Source: Dromaius novaehollandiae (taxonomy: Eukaryota > Chordata > Aves > Casuariiformes > Dromaiidae). From it: 64,000 bases of DNA. The position numbers and the translations under genes are program-made. The notes under the pieces are model-generated. The model saw only the letters and a program-made list of their open reading frames with translations. It searched no databases and had not been told where the DNA came from. Below are positions 47,481-58,200 of this stretch, one piece after another. Each line of letters starts with the position of its first letter. Position 1 is the first letter of the stretch. Location of the stretch: contig NW_026991398.1 in NCBI RefSeq assembly GCF_036370855.1, positions 1,736,001 to 1,800,000 on the forward strand, in the 5' to 3' direction.

Positions 47481-50180
47481 TGGGTGATCCCACCACATCT
47501 CAGTTCTTCCAATGATGTTGCAGTCCTGTGACAGCTTGTGCTCTTGGCTGTGCTCCAGGCTGCAGGCATTTGCATGTATTTGGGCTACAGAGCCTCAGCT
47601 GTGGCACAGAGAACAGATTGGTCATGGTGAGACATATTAGCAAGAGCCAAGGACACTGTGTGTACAATGGCCCCACTTCAGAGCAGAGATATGCTGGCAC
47701 AGATAGCAGATGGTAATGTAATGGTGAAAGGAGGTTCCCACTAAGAGAGCAAACCCTGCAGTGCCCAAGGCCAGGCAGAAACAGAGCTGGGCTGTGCGAG
47801 AGGGGTTTGCTGCCTGAGCCGACTCTGCAGCAGTTTGGGGCCTGTGGCAAAGGTCAACTGATCTCCAGGCAGGAGAAGGTGCCACTGAAGAAAGTCCCTG
47901 GGCCTGAACAGCTTGTGATCCAGCCACCCTGAGGTCATCATTAGCCCATTCCCTGTTCACAACATCCAGGGGTGAGAAGAGGTTCAGGGAGAGGAGAGCA
48001 AGAGGGTTTGAGAGTGCAGAGACTACAGCGAAACCTTGGTATGATGGGCCTCCTGTTTATGCAGCACACTTGAATGTAGCTGGGATGGACTTGGCCTAAA
48101 GGCAGTGGTGGGATCCAGTTGTTTGGGCACAGGTAGGAAACCTGAGGGGCCCTGGGGCACTTGCCCAGCACCACTCCAAAGGGGCGAAGTTTTCCTGTAG
48201 GTGCCATGCTGTATGTGCTAGAGACATGTGGTTGTGCTGGACACCCCAGGCATCAGATATGATCCCTACCTATGGCCTATCTTATGTCATTAAATCACAT
48301 GTCTGCACTGAATTCTGTTAGCTTTTGGGACTGCAGAGGTCTGCCTGTGTCTCTGCTTCACAGTGAGTGGAGCTCTAGTAGTAGCAGTAGGCATCCAGTG
48401 TCATTCCAGAAGGCCAAGGAAACTCCCCACCTGCCCCCCACCTGATGTTCTGGAAGGATGGGGGTCTCCTAGTCACTCAGACAGAGCAAGCAGACACTGG
48501 CACATGCCTTTAACCACGTCTGTCTCGTCAACTGTTACCAGGTGTTTGTGTGTGGGCAACTGACTCATTCTCCCTCTCCAGTGATTATAACGGGAGCTTA
48601 GACAAGGAGCTCCCATGCAGACCTCTGTGTTGTGCTCACTTCAGTTTTGGCAAGGGCAATCCCACCTCCTCTGTGTCTGTGGAGTTCACAGGAGAGATCT
48701 GAATCCCACTCTAGCCCAGCGGCTTCTAAACCAGCGTGTGATGTCCAGATTGACTCATCTGAATCAACACGCGAACAATGTGTCAATGACCTCCCTTCTT
48801 GTCCCCATCGAGGTGTCCTGCCTAGTTAAGAGATAGGAATAGGGGCTTCCAGAGTGGGACATTTCCACCTATCATAGATAGTCACCCTCTGATGAAACAA
48901 GTTGCAATGCTGGAATAAGTTTCTCTGCACTCTTTAGCAAAGGACAAGAGGTGATTATTTTAGTTTACTTCAGGGAACATTTCCCAGGAGGAGGGAGCAC
49001 AAGGGACAGAGAAATTCAGGCCTTCAGCTGGGCCCCTGCTCCTGAGCAGGGCCAGGCTCCTGGGATGGAGGGAGCTCACTGCAACCTGGCAGCACTGCCC
49101 AGAGACAGCTGTGTGCAGGAGCAGCTCCTCTGCAAAGAGCATCAGGGCTGCGGGCACTGCCTGCTGCTGCTGACAGGAGATGAGAGAAGGCAGGGAGAAG
49201 TGGAAGGCAGTGTGGAGTGGGAGGACAGAGGAGAGCTCCTTGTGGGGGAAATCTTCACAGCCCTTGGCATGGTAAGTCTCTGGCTGTACAGCAATATTAT
49301 TGAGGTTCCTGGAGGGGTCTTCTGAACCCAGCCCATCCCATGACTGATAGGCTTTTTAAGAATTGCTCTCCCTGTTCTTCTGGTGCATAAGAGGAGGAGA
49401 TCCTTTAGAGCAGGGATTCCCTGCCTCAGCATCACAGGGACAGGGCACGCTGCTCCCTTCTGCCTGTGAGGGTCAGCACTCAGCCTGCCCAGGGAGCTCC
49501 CCACGGTGCTGCAGGACAAAGCTCTGGGTGAGAGGAACAACCACCAGCAGGCAGGTTCGTTCTCCCACCAAGAGGGTGCTGCATGGGTCAGGGCTGCTCA
49601 CAGCTCTAGCTCATGCACAGGAGATATCCGAGAAGCCTTTTCAAGAGGCAGATCAAGAGGAGGGCTACTTGAAAGAGAAGGAGCTTTCCTTCAGGTGTCT
49701 GTGCTTTCAGTTTTCTCCCTAATTTTGGCAGAGACAAAAAGAGAAAGAGTTTCCTGGTTTGGGGAGGAACTGGGACTCCTAAACCTTCACTCTGCAAGAT
49801 TAATAGGGACAGCGAATCTGTTTTTCTCGAGACTCACAGTAGAAATGCCAAGGATTTCTTCTTCGAGGAACAATCCCCAGGGATGACAAGGACATCTAGT
49901 AGAAAATAAACACCATTTAAAAATCCCTAAAACTCTGTTTCTCAACGCTCATTCTCTATAATACAGAGTGAAAGTGCTGAAAAGCTCTTCCACATGTTGG
50001 GTGGAATTCACCTGACAATAATTGTGAACGTCAGAGCAGCACACTCAGCCAGTGCAAAGTGGAGCTGAAGCAAGGCAGCTGCACAAAGATCGTCTCGGTA
50101 AAGAGGGGCAATGTGGGGGGTTGTATGAGAATGGCAACATTTGGGGGAGGGGGTTGCCTGAAGATTCTCCCCTAACTTGT
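47481..50180 (+). repeat. Upstream flank of OR at 50,229
   Basis: Direct relative of 31,641-35,497, shorter by about 1 kb, and inverted relative of 11,430-15,500. The block 48,950-49,260 corresponds to 32,870-33,180 and 13,475-13,700. No exon can be placed. The OR promoter should lie in it or beyond. Confidence 0.6.
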
Positions 50181-50204
50181 CAATGTCTTTTCTTCTTTGG
50201 ACAG
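50181..50204 (+). other. Probable 3' splice site before OR start
   Basis: The tract caatgtcttttcttctttgg followed by ACAG ends at 50,204, 24 nt before the chosen ATG. The spacing agrees with the other two intact ORs. Confidence 0.6.
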
Positions 50205-50228
50205 TCCCCCATGCCTGGAGAGAGCAAA

Positions 50229-51164
50229 ATGTCCAACAGCAGCTCCCTCCACGAGTTCTTCCTCCTGGCGTTTGCAGACACACGAGAGCTGCAGCTCTTG
50301 CACTTCTCGCTCTTCCTGGGCATCTACCTGGCTGCCCTCCTGGGCAACGGCCTCATCATCACAGCCATAGCCTGCGACCACCGCCTCCACACCCCCATGT
50401 ACTTCTTCCTCCTCAACCTCTCTGTCCTGGACCTTGGCTCCCTCTCCACCACTGTCCCCAAATCCATGGCCAATTCCCTGTGGGACACCAGGGCCATTTC
50501 CTACTCGGGATGTGCTGCCCAGGTCTTTTTCTACCTCTTTTTACTTGCAGCAGAGTTTTATCTCCTCACAGCCATGGCCTATGACCGCTTCATTGCCATC
50601 TGCAGACCCCTGCACTATGGGACCCTCATGGACAGCAGAGCCTGTGTCCAAATGGCAGCAGCTGCCTGGGGCAGTGGTTTTCTCCATGCTGTGCTGCACA
50701 CTGCTAACACATTTTCAATACCACTCTGCCAAGGCAATGCCCTGGACCAGTTCTTCTGTGAGAATCCCCAGATCCTCAAGCTCTCCTGCTCAGACTCCTA
50801 CCTCAGGGAACTTGGGTTTCTTGTGGTTGGTGCCTGTTTAGTCTTTGGATGTTTCATTTTCATTGTGGTGTCCTACGTGCAGATCTTCACTGCTGTGCTG
50901 AGGATCCCCTCTGAGCAGGGCCAGCACAAAGCCTTTTCCATGTGCCTCCCGCACCTGGCCGTGGTCTCCCTGTTTCTCAGCACTGTCATGTTTGCCTACC
51001 TGAAGCCCCCCTCCCTCTCCTCCCCATCTCTGGATCTGGTGGTGGCTGTTCTGTACTCAGTGGTGCCTCCAGCAGTGAACCCCCTCATCTGCAGCATGAG
51101 GAACAAGGAGCTCAAGGATGCCCTGAGGAAACTGGTTCAGCTGGTACCAGTTCAGCAGCTATAA
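50229..51164 (+). CDS. Olfactory receptor, OR14-like, 311 aa
   Basis: An intact single-exon odorant receptor, closely similar to the OR at 35,563. NSS glycosylation site at residues 3-5; LLGNGL in TM1; PMYFFLLNLSVLDLG in TM2; MAYDRFIAIC at the TM3 end; KAFSMCLPHLAVV in TM6. TM7 reads NPLICSMRN, so the Tyr of the NPxxY switch motif is Cys at residue 288, unlike both other intact ORs; this may weaken activation. In-frame ATGs upstream at 50,211 (6 residues more, downstream of the splice acceptor) and 50,052 exist. 50,229 is preferred because it aligns with the paralogs, though 50,211 remains possible. It is the second gene of a tandem pair with period about 14.7 kb. Confidence 0.92.
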   Translation: MSNSSSLHEFFLLAFADTRELQLLHFSLFLGIYLAALLGNGLIITAIACDHRLHTPMYFFLLNLSVLDLGSLSTTVPKSMANSLWDTRAISYSGCAAQVFFYLFLLAAEFYLLTAMAYDRFIAICRPLHYGTLMDSRACVQMAAAAWGSGFLHAVLHTANTFSIPLCQGNALDQFFCENPQILKLSCSDSYLRELGFLVVGACLVFGCFIFIVVSYVQIFTAVLRIPSEQGQHKAFSMCLPHLAVVSLFLSTVMFAYLKPPSLSSPSLDLVVAVLYSVVPPAVNPLICSMRNKELKDALRKLVQLVPVQQL

Positions 51165-52740
51165 GTTGCCCATCTCTCTTTGTAAGTGATTTATCTCAGA
51201 CAACTCTTGTGCTTTGAGCATTGTATCTGTGATAATCAGGCTTGTACAGAAGTATTTAAATTCCTCACAATTCTCCAGAGGCACAAACCCAGCCTTTCTG
51301 ACCCAGAGGCCTTCTGTGAATGTGTCCGTCACTGTGTCAGAGCTGGCCTGTCTCTAATAAAAGTGTATTTCTAATAAAAGGGGATTTCCTCAGTGCTGTG
51401 CTTGAAAGTTGCTTTCTTCTTCCACAACTGGAGCCAAGAATTCACTCAAGGGCTTTCACCCTGAAAAGGACTGTTGCTTTCTGGGAGGTCTCCATTGTCT
51501 CAAGGCAATGAGCTCATGGGGTGCTGTGTTAGGGAATGAGGGCTGCATTCAGCTCTCACTTGTGGGTGCCCAGTGCTCCTGGAGGTGCTGAATGGTCAAG
51601 CGGTGTCTGCCTGGGACTGTCTGCCCTATGACAGGGCTGGTGACAGATGCCCACAGTGGGGACCCTGCAGGCAGAGGGAAGGGAGCCTGGAGAGGGGTTC
51701 ATGTCACCTTCAATGGAAAACCCTGGGCGGGATCTCGGCACACACCTGAACACAGCCTGAGCCATTTGAAATGCCCTGTGATTTCCCAGAGCATCATCCA
51801 TGGCCACAGACCCCTTGGTAGGGGGTTGTCAGGTGCAATGATGCCCGTCCAGCTGGGTCTGCTTCTCACCCCAACCACCATGGCCAGTGCAGAGTCACCC
51901 CGTGGCCCTGGGGCACCACAACCCGCTCGCTCTGCAGAGCAGCACCGCCAGCTCGGGGCCCTGCGGGGAGCACAGGGGAGGCTCCAGGAATGGCCCGGCA
52001 GGCCAGCACTGATGCACTCCCTGGGTGAGGACACACACCAGTGGGTTTGTGGGGCAGAGCCAGGTCTCGTGGAGGGGAAGCAAGACATGCCGGGCGCAGG
52101 AGAGTGGAGGCCATTTGCAGCCCTGGCTGCACAGCTCAGGTTTATGGGTGAGTCTTGCTGTGCGGCCAGTTCATTCCTGCTGGGCTCAGTGCCGGTATCG
52201 AGGGGAAGAGCCAGGCCTAGGCAGCCTCTCTGCTGGCCCAGACCCCAGCAGGCCCTGGGGACGGCTGTGTGCTGACCCCTGCGTGGGACATGGCCAGGGC
52301 TGGGCAAGGTGCAGAAACTGTGGGGGCTGCCAAAGCAGGAGGGCTGTGGGGGGACGGGACACTGAAGGCTGTCGCAGGGACTGTGCCAGGGGGACGCTGG
52401 CCTGGCCCACGAGCTCTTGTTCTTGCTCCAGCTGTGCTGGAGGACCATGACGTCCCTCAGGCAAAGCTGTGCTGCTTGGGGAGCTGCCCTGAGCACCACA
52501 ACAGGCAGAGCATGCTCCTTGTATGTCCCCGTCCTGCTGGGAGGGTGGCACGGGCACCATCCCTCGCTGCAGCCCCCACTGGCCCCTGCCAACCTGCCCC
52601 TGCCAACCTGCCACCACCCCCGTGCTGCCTCGTCCTCTGTCCCTCTTCTCCACGCTGCAGGCACCAGTCATGCAGCAGGAGCTGGCACAGCCCCACAGCC
52701 GCTGCCGGCCCCGGCCCTCCCCTCCTGCCTGCCAAACATT
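51165..52740 (+). repeat. 3' flank of OR at 50,229
   Basis: Direct relative of 36,499-38,060. Poly(A) signals lie at 51,357-51,362 and 51,374-51,379. From about 52,030 it diverges from the other copies. No gene. Confidence 0.65.
51357..51379 (+). promoter_or_regulatory. Doubled poly(A) signal of OR at 50,229
   Basis: Two AATAAA hexamers 17 nt apart, inside a small tandem duplication of a tctaataaaa-like stretch. The first occupies the position of the single signal in the paralog. Confidence 0.6.
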
Positions 52741-53690
52741 ACAGCCATCTTCAAGAAGGACAGGAAAGAGGATCTGGGGAGTGATGGGCTGGTCAGTGTC
52801 ACCTCAGTCCCTGGGAAGCAAATCTTCCTGCAGCTGGTTCCAGCCACATGAAGGGGTCGGGAACAGCCAGCTTGAAGTCATTGAGGGCAAATTGTGCCTG
52901 GCTAAGCTGACTGCCTTCTGTGATGGGATGACTGGCAGTGTGGACAAGGGAGTGCAGTGCATGCACTCCTCAAATGTAGGGAGGCCTTTGACAAGATCTT
53001 CCATAACGTCTTTGTAGCCAAACTGGGAAGAGGTGGGATGGAGGAGTAAGCAATGGAGGGTGTGGGAAATGAGCTGGAGGCTGCCTGGCTCAAAGGGTGG
53101 AGAACAGTGGTACAAAGCCGAGGGGCCTTGAAAGACTTGGGGATTTGGCTGACAGAAACTTCATGGCGTTGTACAAGGAGAAATGGCAGGTGCTGTTTAA
53201 GAGGGGGCAGAACAGCCTGTGCATGAGGACAGGCTGGGACTTGACGGGTAGAGGAGTGACCCTGAGGAGAAGGACCTGGATGTTGCAAGAGATGCCACAT
53301 GAGCCAGTGCTGCATGCTCACCATAAACGAGGCCAGTTGCATACGGGGTGGCATTGGGAAGTGAGCGGCCACCCAGACAAGGTGAACTATTATCCCCCTC
53401 GTCTCAGCACTGGTGTGGCCACATCTAGAATAGGGTGTCCCAGTGTGGGATGCCCTGTGCTGGAGGAATGGGGAGAAACTGGAGAGGGTCCAGAGGAGGT
53501 CAGCAAAGGTGAGGTTAGAGGTCTAAAGGACAAGGCCTTTATGGAGAGGCTGAAGGACCTGGGTTGCTTTAGCCTGGGGAAGGGGAGGCTGAGGGCAGTC
53601 GAGTAGGAACCTGTGACTGTTTGAAGGGTGGCTTCAGAGATGATGGAGCTTTTCTTGGTAGTGGGAAACAGCAAGAGAAGGGGAAAGCCA
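52741..53690 (+). mobile_element. CR1 LINE fragment
   Basis: Plus-strand pieces resemble CR1 RT (a LTAFCDGMTGSVD-like stretch followed by an RPLTRSS region) and, from about 53,250, the ORF2 C-terminus (RTWMLQEMPHEP and EEWGETGEGPEEVSKG-like residues, then LKDLGCFSLGKGRLRA). Broken by several frameshifts. Its 3' portion (53,500-53,690) is shared with segment S copies. Confidence 0.65.
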
Positions 53691-54348
53691 CAAGCTGCAG
53701 CTTGTAGGGCTCAGCTGTGACATTAGGAAAAGGAAATGTCACTTGAAGGGTAGTGCTGTGGTGCCAGAGGTCACCCAGAGGGAGCCTGTGATCAGCCGCT
53801 GGCTTTGTGTTTCAAGGAGAAGCAAGTGAGGACAGGAAGACAGCAGTAGAGGTGGAGACATCCCGGGGTGAAAGCAAGGTGGGGAAGCAGGTTGGGTGTC
53901 TACAGTCTGCAGGGAAACAGGCACAGGTGTGGGACAGTGTAGGACAGGCTGTGGTGGAGGTGGCCAAGGACACTGCCAGGGGTAAAAGCTCCCAACAGAA
54001 CTGAGGTCTTTGTCCTCTTTGCGATGGCTGGTGTCTCTGCCACCAAGGCCTCTGAGAAGACACCATTTCCTGAAAGCACTGTGGCCTTGCTGCCTCCTCA
54101 TCCCCAGGGAGCCCAGGAGGTGCTTTATCATTGCCCTGCACTTGGCGTTGCACACCCCAACCCTCACACTGCCCCCAGGAAGAGCCCTGAGCAATGCATG
54201 ATGGAAAGGATCACCCTGCCCAGGGGCTGGCTGTCAGTGCCTGGCTGCTCTGCTTGATAACACACATCCAGGTTGATTTGGCATCACAACCACCTGCACA
54301 TTGCCTTTGCCTGCCTGCAATCAGGGCCTCCAACTTTCTGCTCTAATC
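53500..54348 (+). repeat. Segment S, truncated copy 4
   Basis: Direct match to 17,470-18,275, and inverted match to the end of the right arm (60,780-61,457). It is cut at 54,348 after 'tttctgctctaatc', exactly where the LTR-like element starts. In the left arm the equivalent sequence continues as 'agcccctggggag'. Confidence 0.75.
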
Positions 54349-54982
54349 TGTTATTGAAATTAGGCTTATCGGCCACCATAACAGGGCTCGACCCTAGGTT
54401 CCCACAAGTAAAGTTCAGAGGCAAATCCAAACAAATTACATTTTAATCACATGCGTGCAGTAATTACAGCTCGAGCTGGGTGCCTCCTAAGAGGGCCCCT
54501 GACGTAAACAAATCCTGGGCAATTATAGTTTTTTCAACTTACATTTCCCACCCCTCACGCGGTAGTTAGACCAATAGTAATTTTTTTGGTCTGGGGTCTC
54601 CTGCTCCTCATTGGGTCTCATCATCATTCTTAGGTAAGCTGTTTTTCTCCTTATTCTTGTTTTTTGCGGTCTCTGATGATGGTTGTACCTCTGTTTTTGT
54701 TGGGTCTGGTGGTTGTCTCCCAAGGTCTTATTTTTCAATTGTTTTGATGTCTTCCCTTTCGGAGTGGGTAACACAGGAGCACAGACTGTGTGTGGCTTCC
54801 TTATTTTCCCAGCCTGAACGAGCTCTGAGGCACTATTTTTTACTAAACTAGGTAAAGATTCATTACTTTTCCCACCTGCGGCCTAAGGCTTCAGCAAATT
54901 TAGCTCCTCATGCTAAGCAAGTTTTATATAAGTTGTGCTAAGCAGCTATCTCCAGACAATTTCAATTCACCGTTCTTTAACA
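54349..54982 (-). mobile_element. LTR-like element, 634 bp
   Basis: The minus strand begins TGTTAAAG (54,982) and ends CAATAACA (54,349), giving TGTTA/TAACA terminal inverted repeats as in retroviral LTRs. A TATATAA box lies about 50 nt inside the 5' end. The flanking bases (ctctaatc and gatgcatg) are not a target duplication, so this is not a simple solo insertion. Its 5' end recurs at 8,870-8,937. It is a different LTR family from the one at 61,458. An alternative is another repeat with coincidental TG-CA ends. Confidence 0.45.
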
Positions 54983-55227
54983 GATGCATGGTATAATGAC
55001 CATTCTCACTTTTTCCTTGTCCTTATGCGGCCACCTCTCCGGTAACAGTTTTCCCCAGAATGTTCTCACCACACTCCAGCTGTGCCAGGATGATTCATGT
55101 CCTCCCTGGCAGTTGGCCTCAGGGTCATCCCCACTGATGGGTGGGTGGTCGGGTCCGCAGGCCAGCTGACGGTGAGTCCGAGTCCCCACAGAGGCATGTG
55201 GCTTACTCTCTTATCCTTCCTGGGTTT
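54983..55227 (-). other. Unassigned DNA beside LTR
   Basis: It lies between the LTR-like element and the end of right-arm homology, with no counterpart in the left arm. It might be internal retroviral sequence, but no purine tract precedes the LTR and no retroviral motif is seen. Confidence 0.3.
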
Positions 55228-58200
55228 GGTTCGTTATCCAGTCAAACAATGCCAGACCACGGTTACACAACAGCTGTATGGCCCCAGTCAATACCAACAG
55301 GCATACCAAGAGACAACCCAGTGCTCAGTTGACAACAGTACGCGTATTCAACAGACAGCCGTACTCAGTCAATAGCAGTATGCAAATCAACAGGTCCTTC
55401 AGTGGAGAGTTCCACAGTACCTAGATGTCTTCGGTGTGAGTCTGTGGTGTCACTTCCTCTCTGCTGACTAGGTTTGTTCAGTGATCATGGGGTCGTTGGA
55501 GGGTGTGCCACTAGGCTACAGCAACCCCACAGTGTGGTGACTCTGGCCGTGGTGCCCCCAGGGTTCCTTAAGTCTTGGGGAGCACCCCAGAGCAAACCCC
55601 TCTTCTATGGGCTGCACCATCCTGAGTGCCGCACTTGCCTGTGTGGCACCTATCAAATGGCTGCAAAGGGTCTAGCAGGAGATGAATGTCCAGAGGAATT
55701 CCCTGTCCCAAGACCTTGGAGGAATGGAAGTGAAGGGATATAAACTTGGCCTTTGTGTGTTTTGGTGCCCTTGTGGGTCTCCTAGCTGCTGCCACGTCTA
55801 GTCCTGTCCCCTGTATGTCTCTGATGCAGAGGCGTGTGTTGGCTGGCAACCCTCTATGAGGCGAGGGGCAGGTGGTGCGGTGTGTCACAGTGGTGGGGTG
55901 TCCTGTGGTGGGAACGAGTGGTGGCCCCAGTGTCTTGGTGCTGCTCTGTGCGGGAGGAAGTGTCTGGAGAGAGCAGTGCTGTGCGTGGGGAGTGCCGCCA
56001 GGCTGGGGAGCTGGGGAGCCCTTGGAGGTGAGGAGGTGACTTGGCTCGCAGGGCCCAGGCTGCCCTGGTGGCGAGAGCCAGGGATGCTGGCAGCCTGCTG
56101 CCTTCTGTGCACTGAGGTTCAGGCCTTGAGTTTCCTCAGCTCTTGCCAGGATCTGCAGCCAGATATGCCACATAGACTGTGAAATACCTAGAAATATGGA
56201 GCTTAGAGTATTTGGAGTATAAGAGGTCATCTTTCAGAAAGGGTTCCTTGTTGGAGATTTTTAAAGTTAACACTTCTGGGATCTGTCCAACCACAAGGTT
56301 TTTTAGGCGAGAGGCATAGCAGTTGCCTCTCCCTCCTATTTGCAAAGGCTATGGGGAGATACTGCCCATATAGCTAATTGGTGCAGACACTCTTTTCTTC
56401 TCATGTGGCAGGACCCTAGAAACTCTTTGCTAATAATGCAGTATTATCTCCCAATTGGCCCTTACTTAACCATTTGAGTAACTCCCCTCCAATCCACTGA
56501 ACTATAGAGAGGATCTTGAGCTCTTCTTGCTGAAGGCCTCGCTGCTTTGGGGCTCTCTGCTGCACCTTGCACCCTGCGCACTGCCCTGGGCTCTGACATG
56601 GGACATCCAGGGGCTGACATCTAGCAGGAGGCCTCAGAGCAGTTTAGATCATGTGGGACTTTTTTCACCCACACAGTTCACAAGGAAATGATCTTGCCAC
56701 AGTGGAGCACTCAGAGGCACTCTTTCACGTGGCAGTGCCACAATTATTAGCTTTTTAAATAGCCAAAATAAGGAAGCTTCCAAAGACAAAGTATTTCTCC
56801 AGAAAATAATACGCCTTTAAAACCAGTTCTCCCAGATGCACAGTGACTGCAGTGAGTCGTGATGCTCAAGCACTTGCCTGCAAGTCTGCAGGAAATACTT
56901 CAGGGGTCATAGCTGAGAATCATGTTGCAAAGCTGAAGTTGTTTTGTGCAAATAACTTGCACATCCCCTCAGAATTATGTTCCTCACCCTTCCACATGCT
57001 CCTGTCTGCTCTAGGGGAGTCATTTCTGACCTGACAGATCAGGTGTCCAGCTCAGCTGAGCACATTTTGCAGCATGTCACTGAGCTGGTTGAGGCCTGCA
57101 GTTTCCGAACCTCCTGCCCAATCAGCTCGGGCACAGCCTGGGTCTTAGGTTATTCGTGGACTATTTTTTGCAAGTGATCTCCCTGTGAGATGAAATCCCA
57201 AATGTGGATCTGAGTCTAATTTGGACAAAGGTGCCTTCTTGGGGTTGAGGTGTGCATAAAAGCAAGTGAGGGTCAGATGCTTTTGGAGTGGTGCAGGGCT
57301 GTCCCAGCAGGCCTTGCACAGTTCAGCTTACCCACCCATTATCAAACTGCACATTGGAGCTTGCAAGATGGTTCCTTTTTGGTAGCACAGTATAAAATAC
57401 CCCTCTGGCTGGTAATAATACATCATGTGCTGCTTTGGGAAGGTTGAGGTGCCAAAGGAAGCCTTCAGATAATGTCAACAGTGTGTCTGGGCCACAGGGG
57501 CAGCACCCTGGGCTCGGAGGAGATCTAGGCGAGGAGCTGTGCACTGCTCAGTGGCAGGTCCGCTGCAGAGGGGCGAGTCCTGAGCAGGGTGGCCGTGAGC
57601 CCTGCCTGCCTGCCTGCGGCTGTGGGCTTGTGGGGTGGCCGCAACAGAAGTGCCCTCACAATCAGCACCCAGATGGGTCCCTGTCACCTGCATCACCCCC
57701 TCCCCTCCCCAGGGCTGTCATTGCTGCTGGGTGGGCTCTCTGAGGCACTGGGTGACATCCCCAAGCCTGCTGGCCAGCACATCTGCTGAGGGCCAATCAG
57801 GCAGCTGCAGTGGAAGTGACCTCACAAACAGCACTGCAGCCATGTCCCCTTTGCCTGCCTCTCCCCATCCTCCTGCCTGTATATCATCTCTGATGGGATG
57901 AGAGGTGGTGTGATTCTCTTCTTGTCCTCATGAAACTGGGCTCCTGGGGAAGGCAGGCTGGGACAGCGAGGAGGTGCAGATGTGCTCTGTGCAAAGGGGT
58001 GGCTGGAGTGCACAGGGCTTTGCCTTGGAGCAGGTGATGAGCCAGTGGAGACCTTGTAGGAAGGAGAAGAGGACACAGCAGTCTGGGTGACATTCTGGTA
58101 GGTGTTTCAGCTCATTCAGGATCTGCTTGGCAGGATCCCCCAGGAGACTTCCGTGGTGGGCAGAGGGGCCATGAGGCCTCTGTAAAGAGAGACTTGGCAG

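Noticed and set aside
50052-50228. N-terminal extension of the OR at 50,229 (59 codons)
   Set aside because: Most of it lies upstream of the splice acceptor at 50,204 and is absent from paralogs. Only the last six codons from 50,211 remain a possible alternative start.
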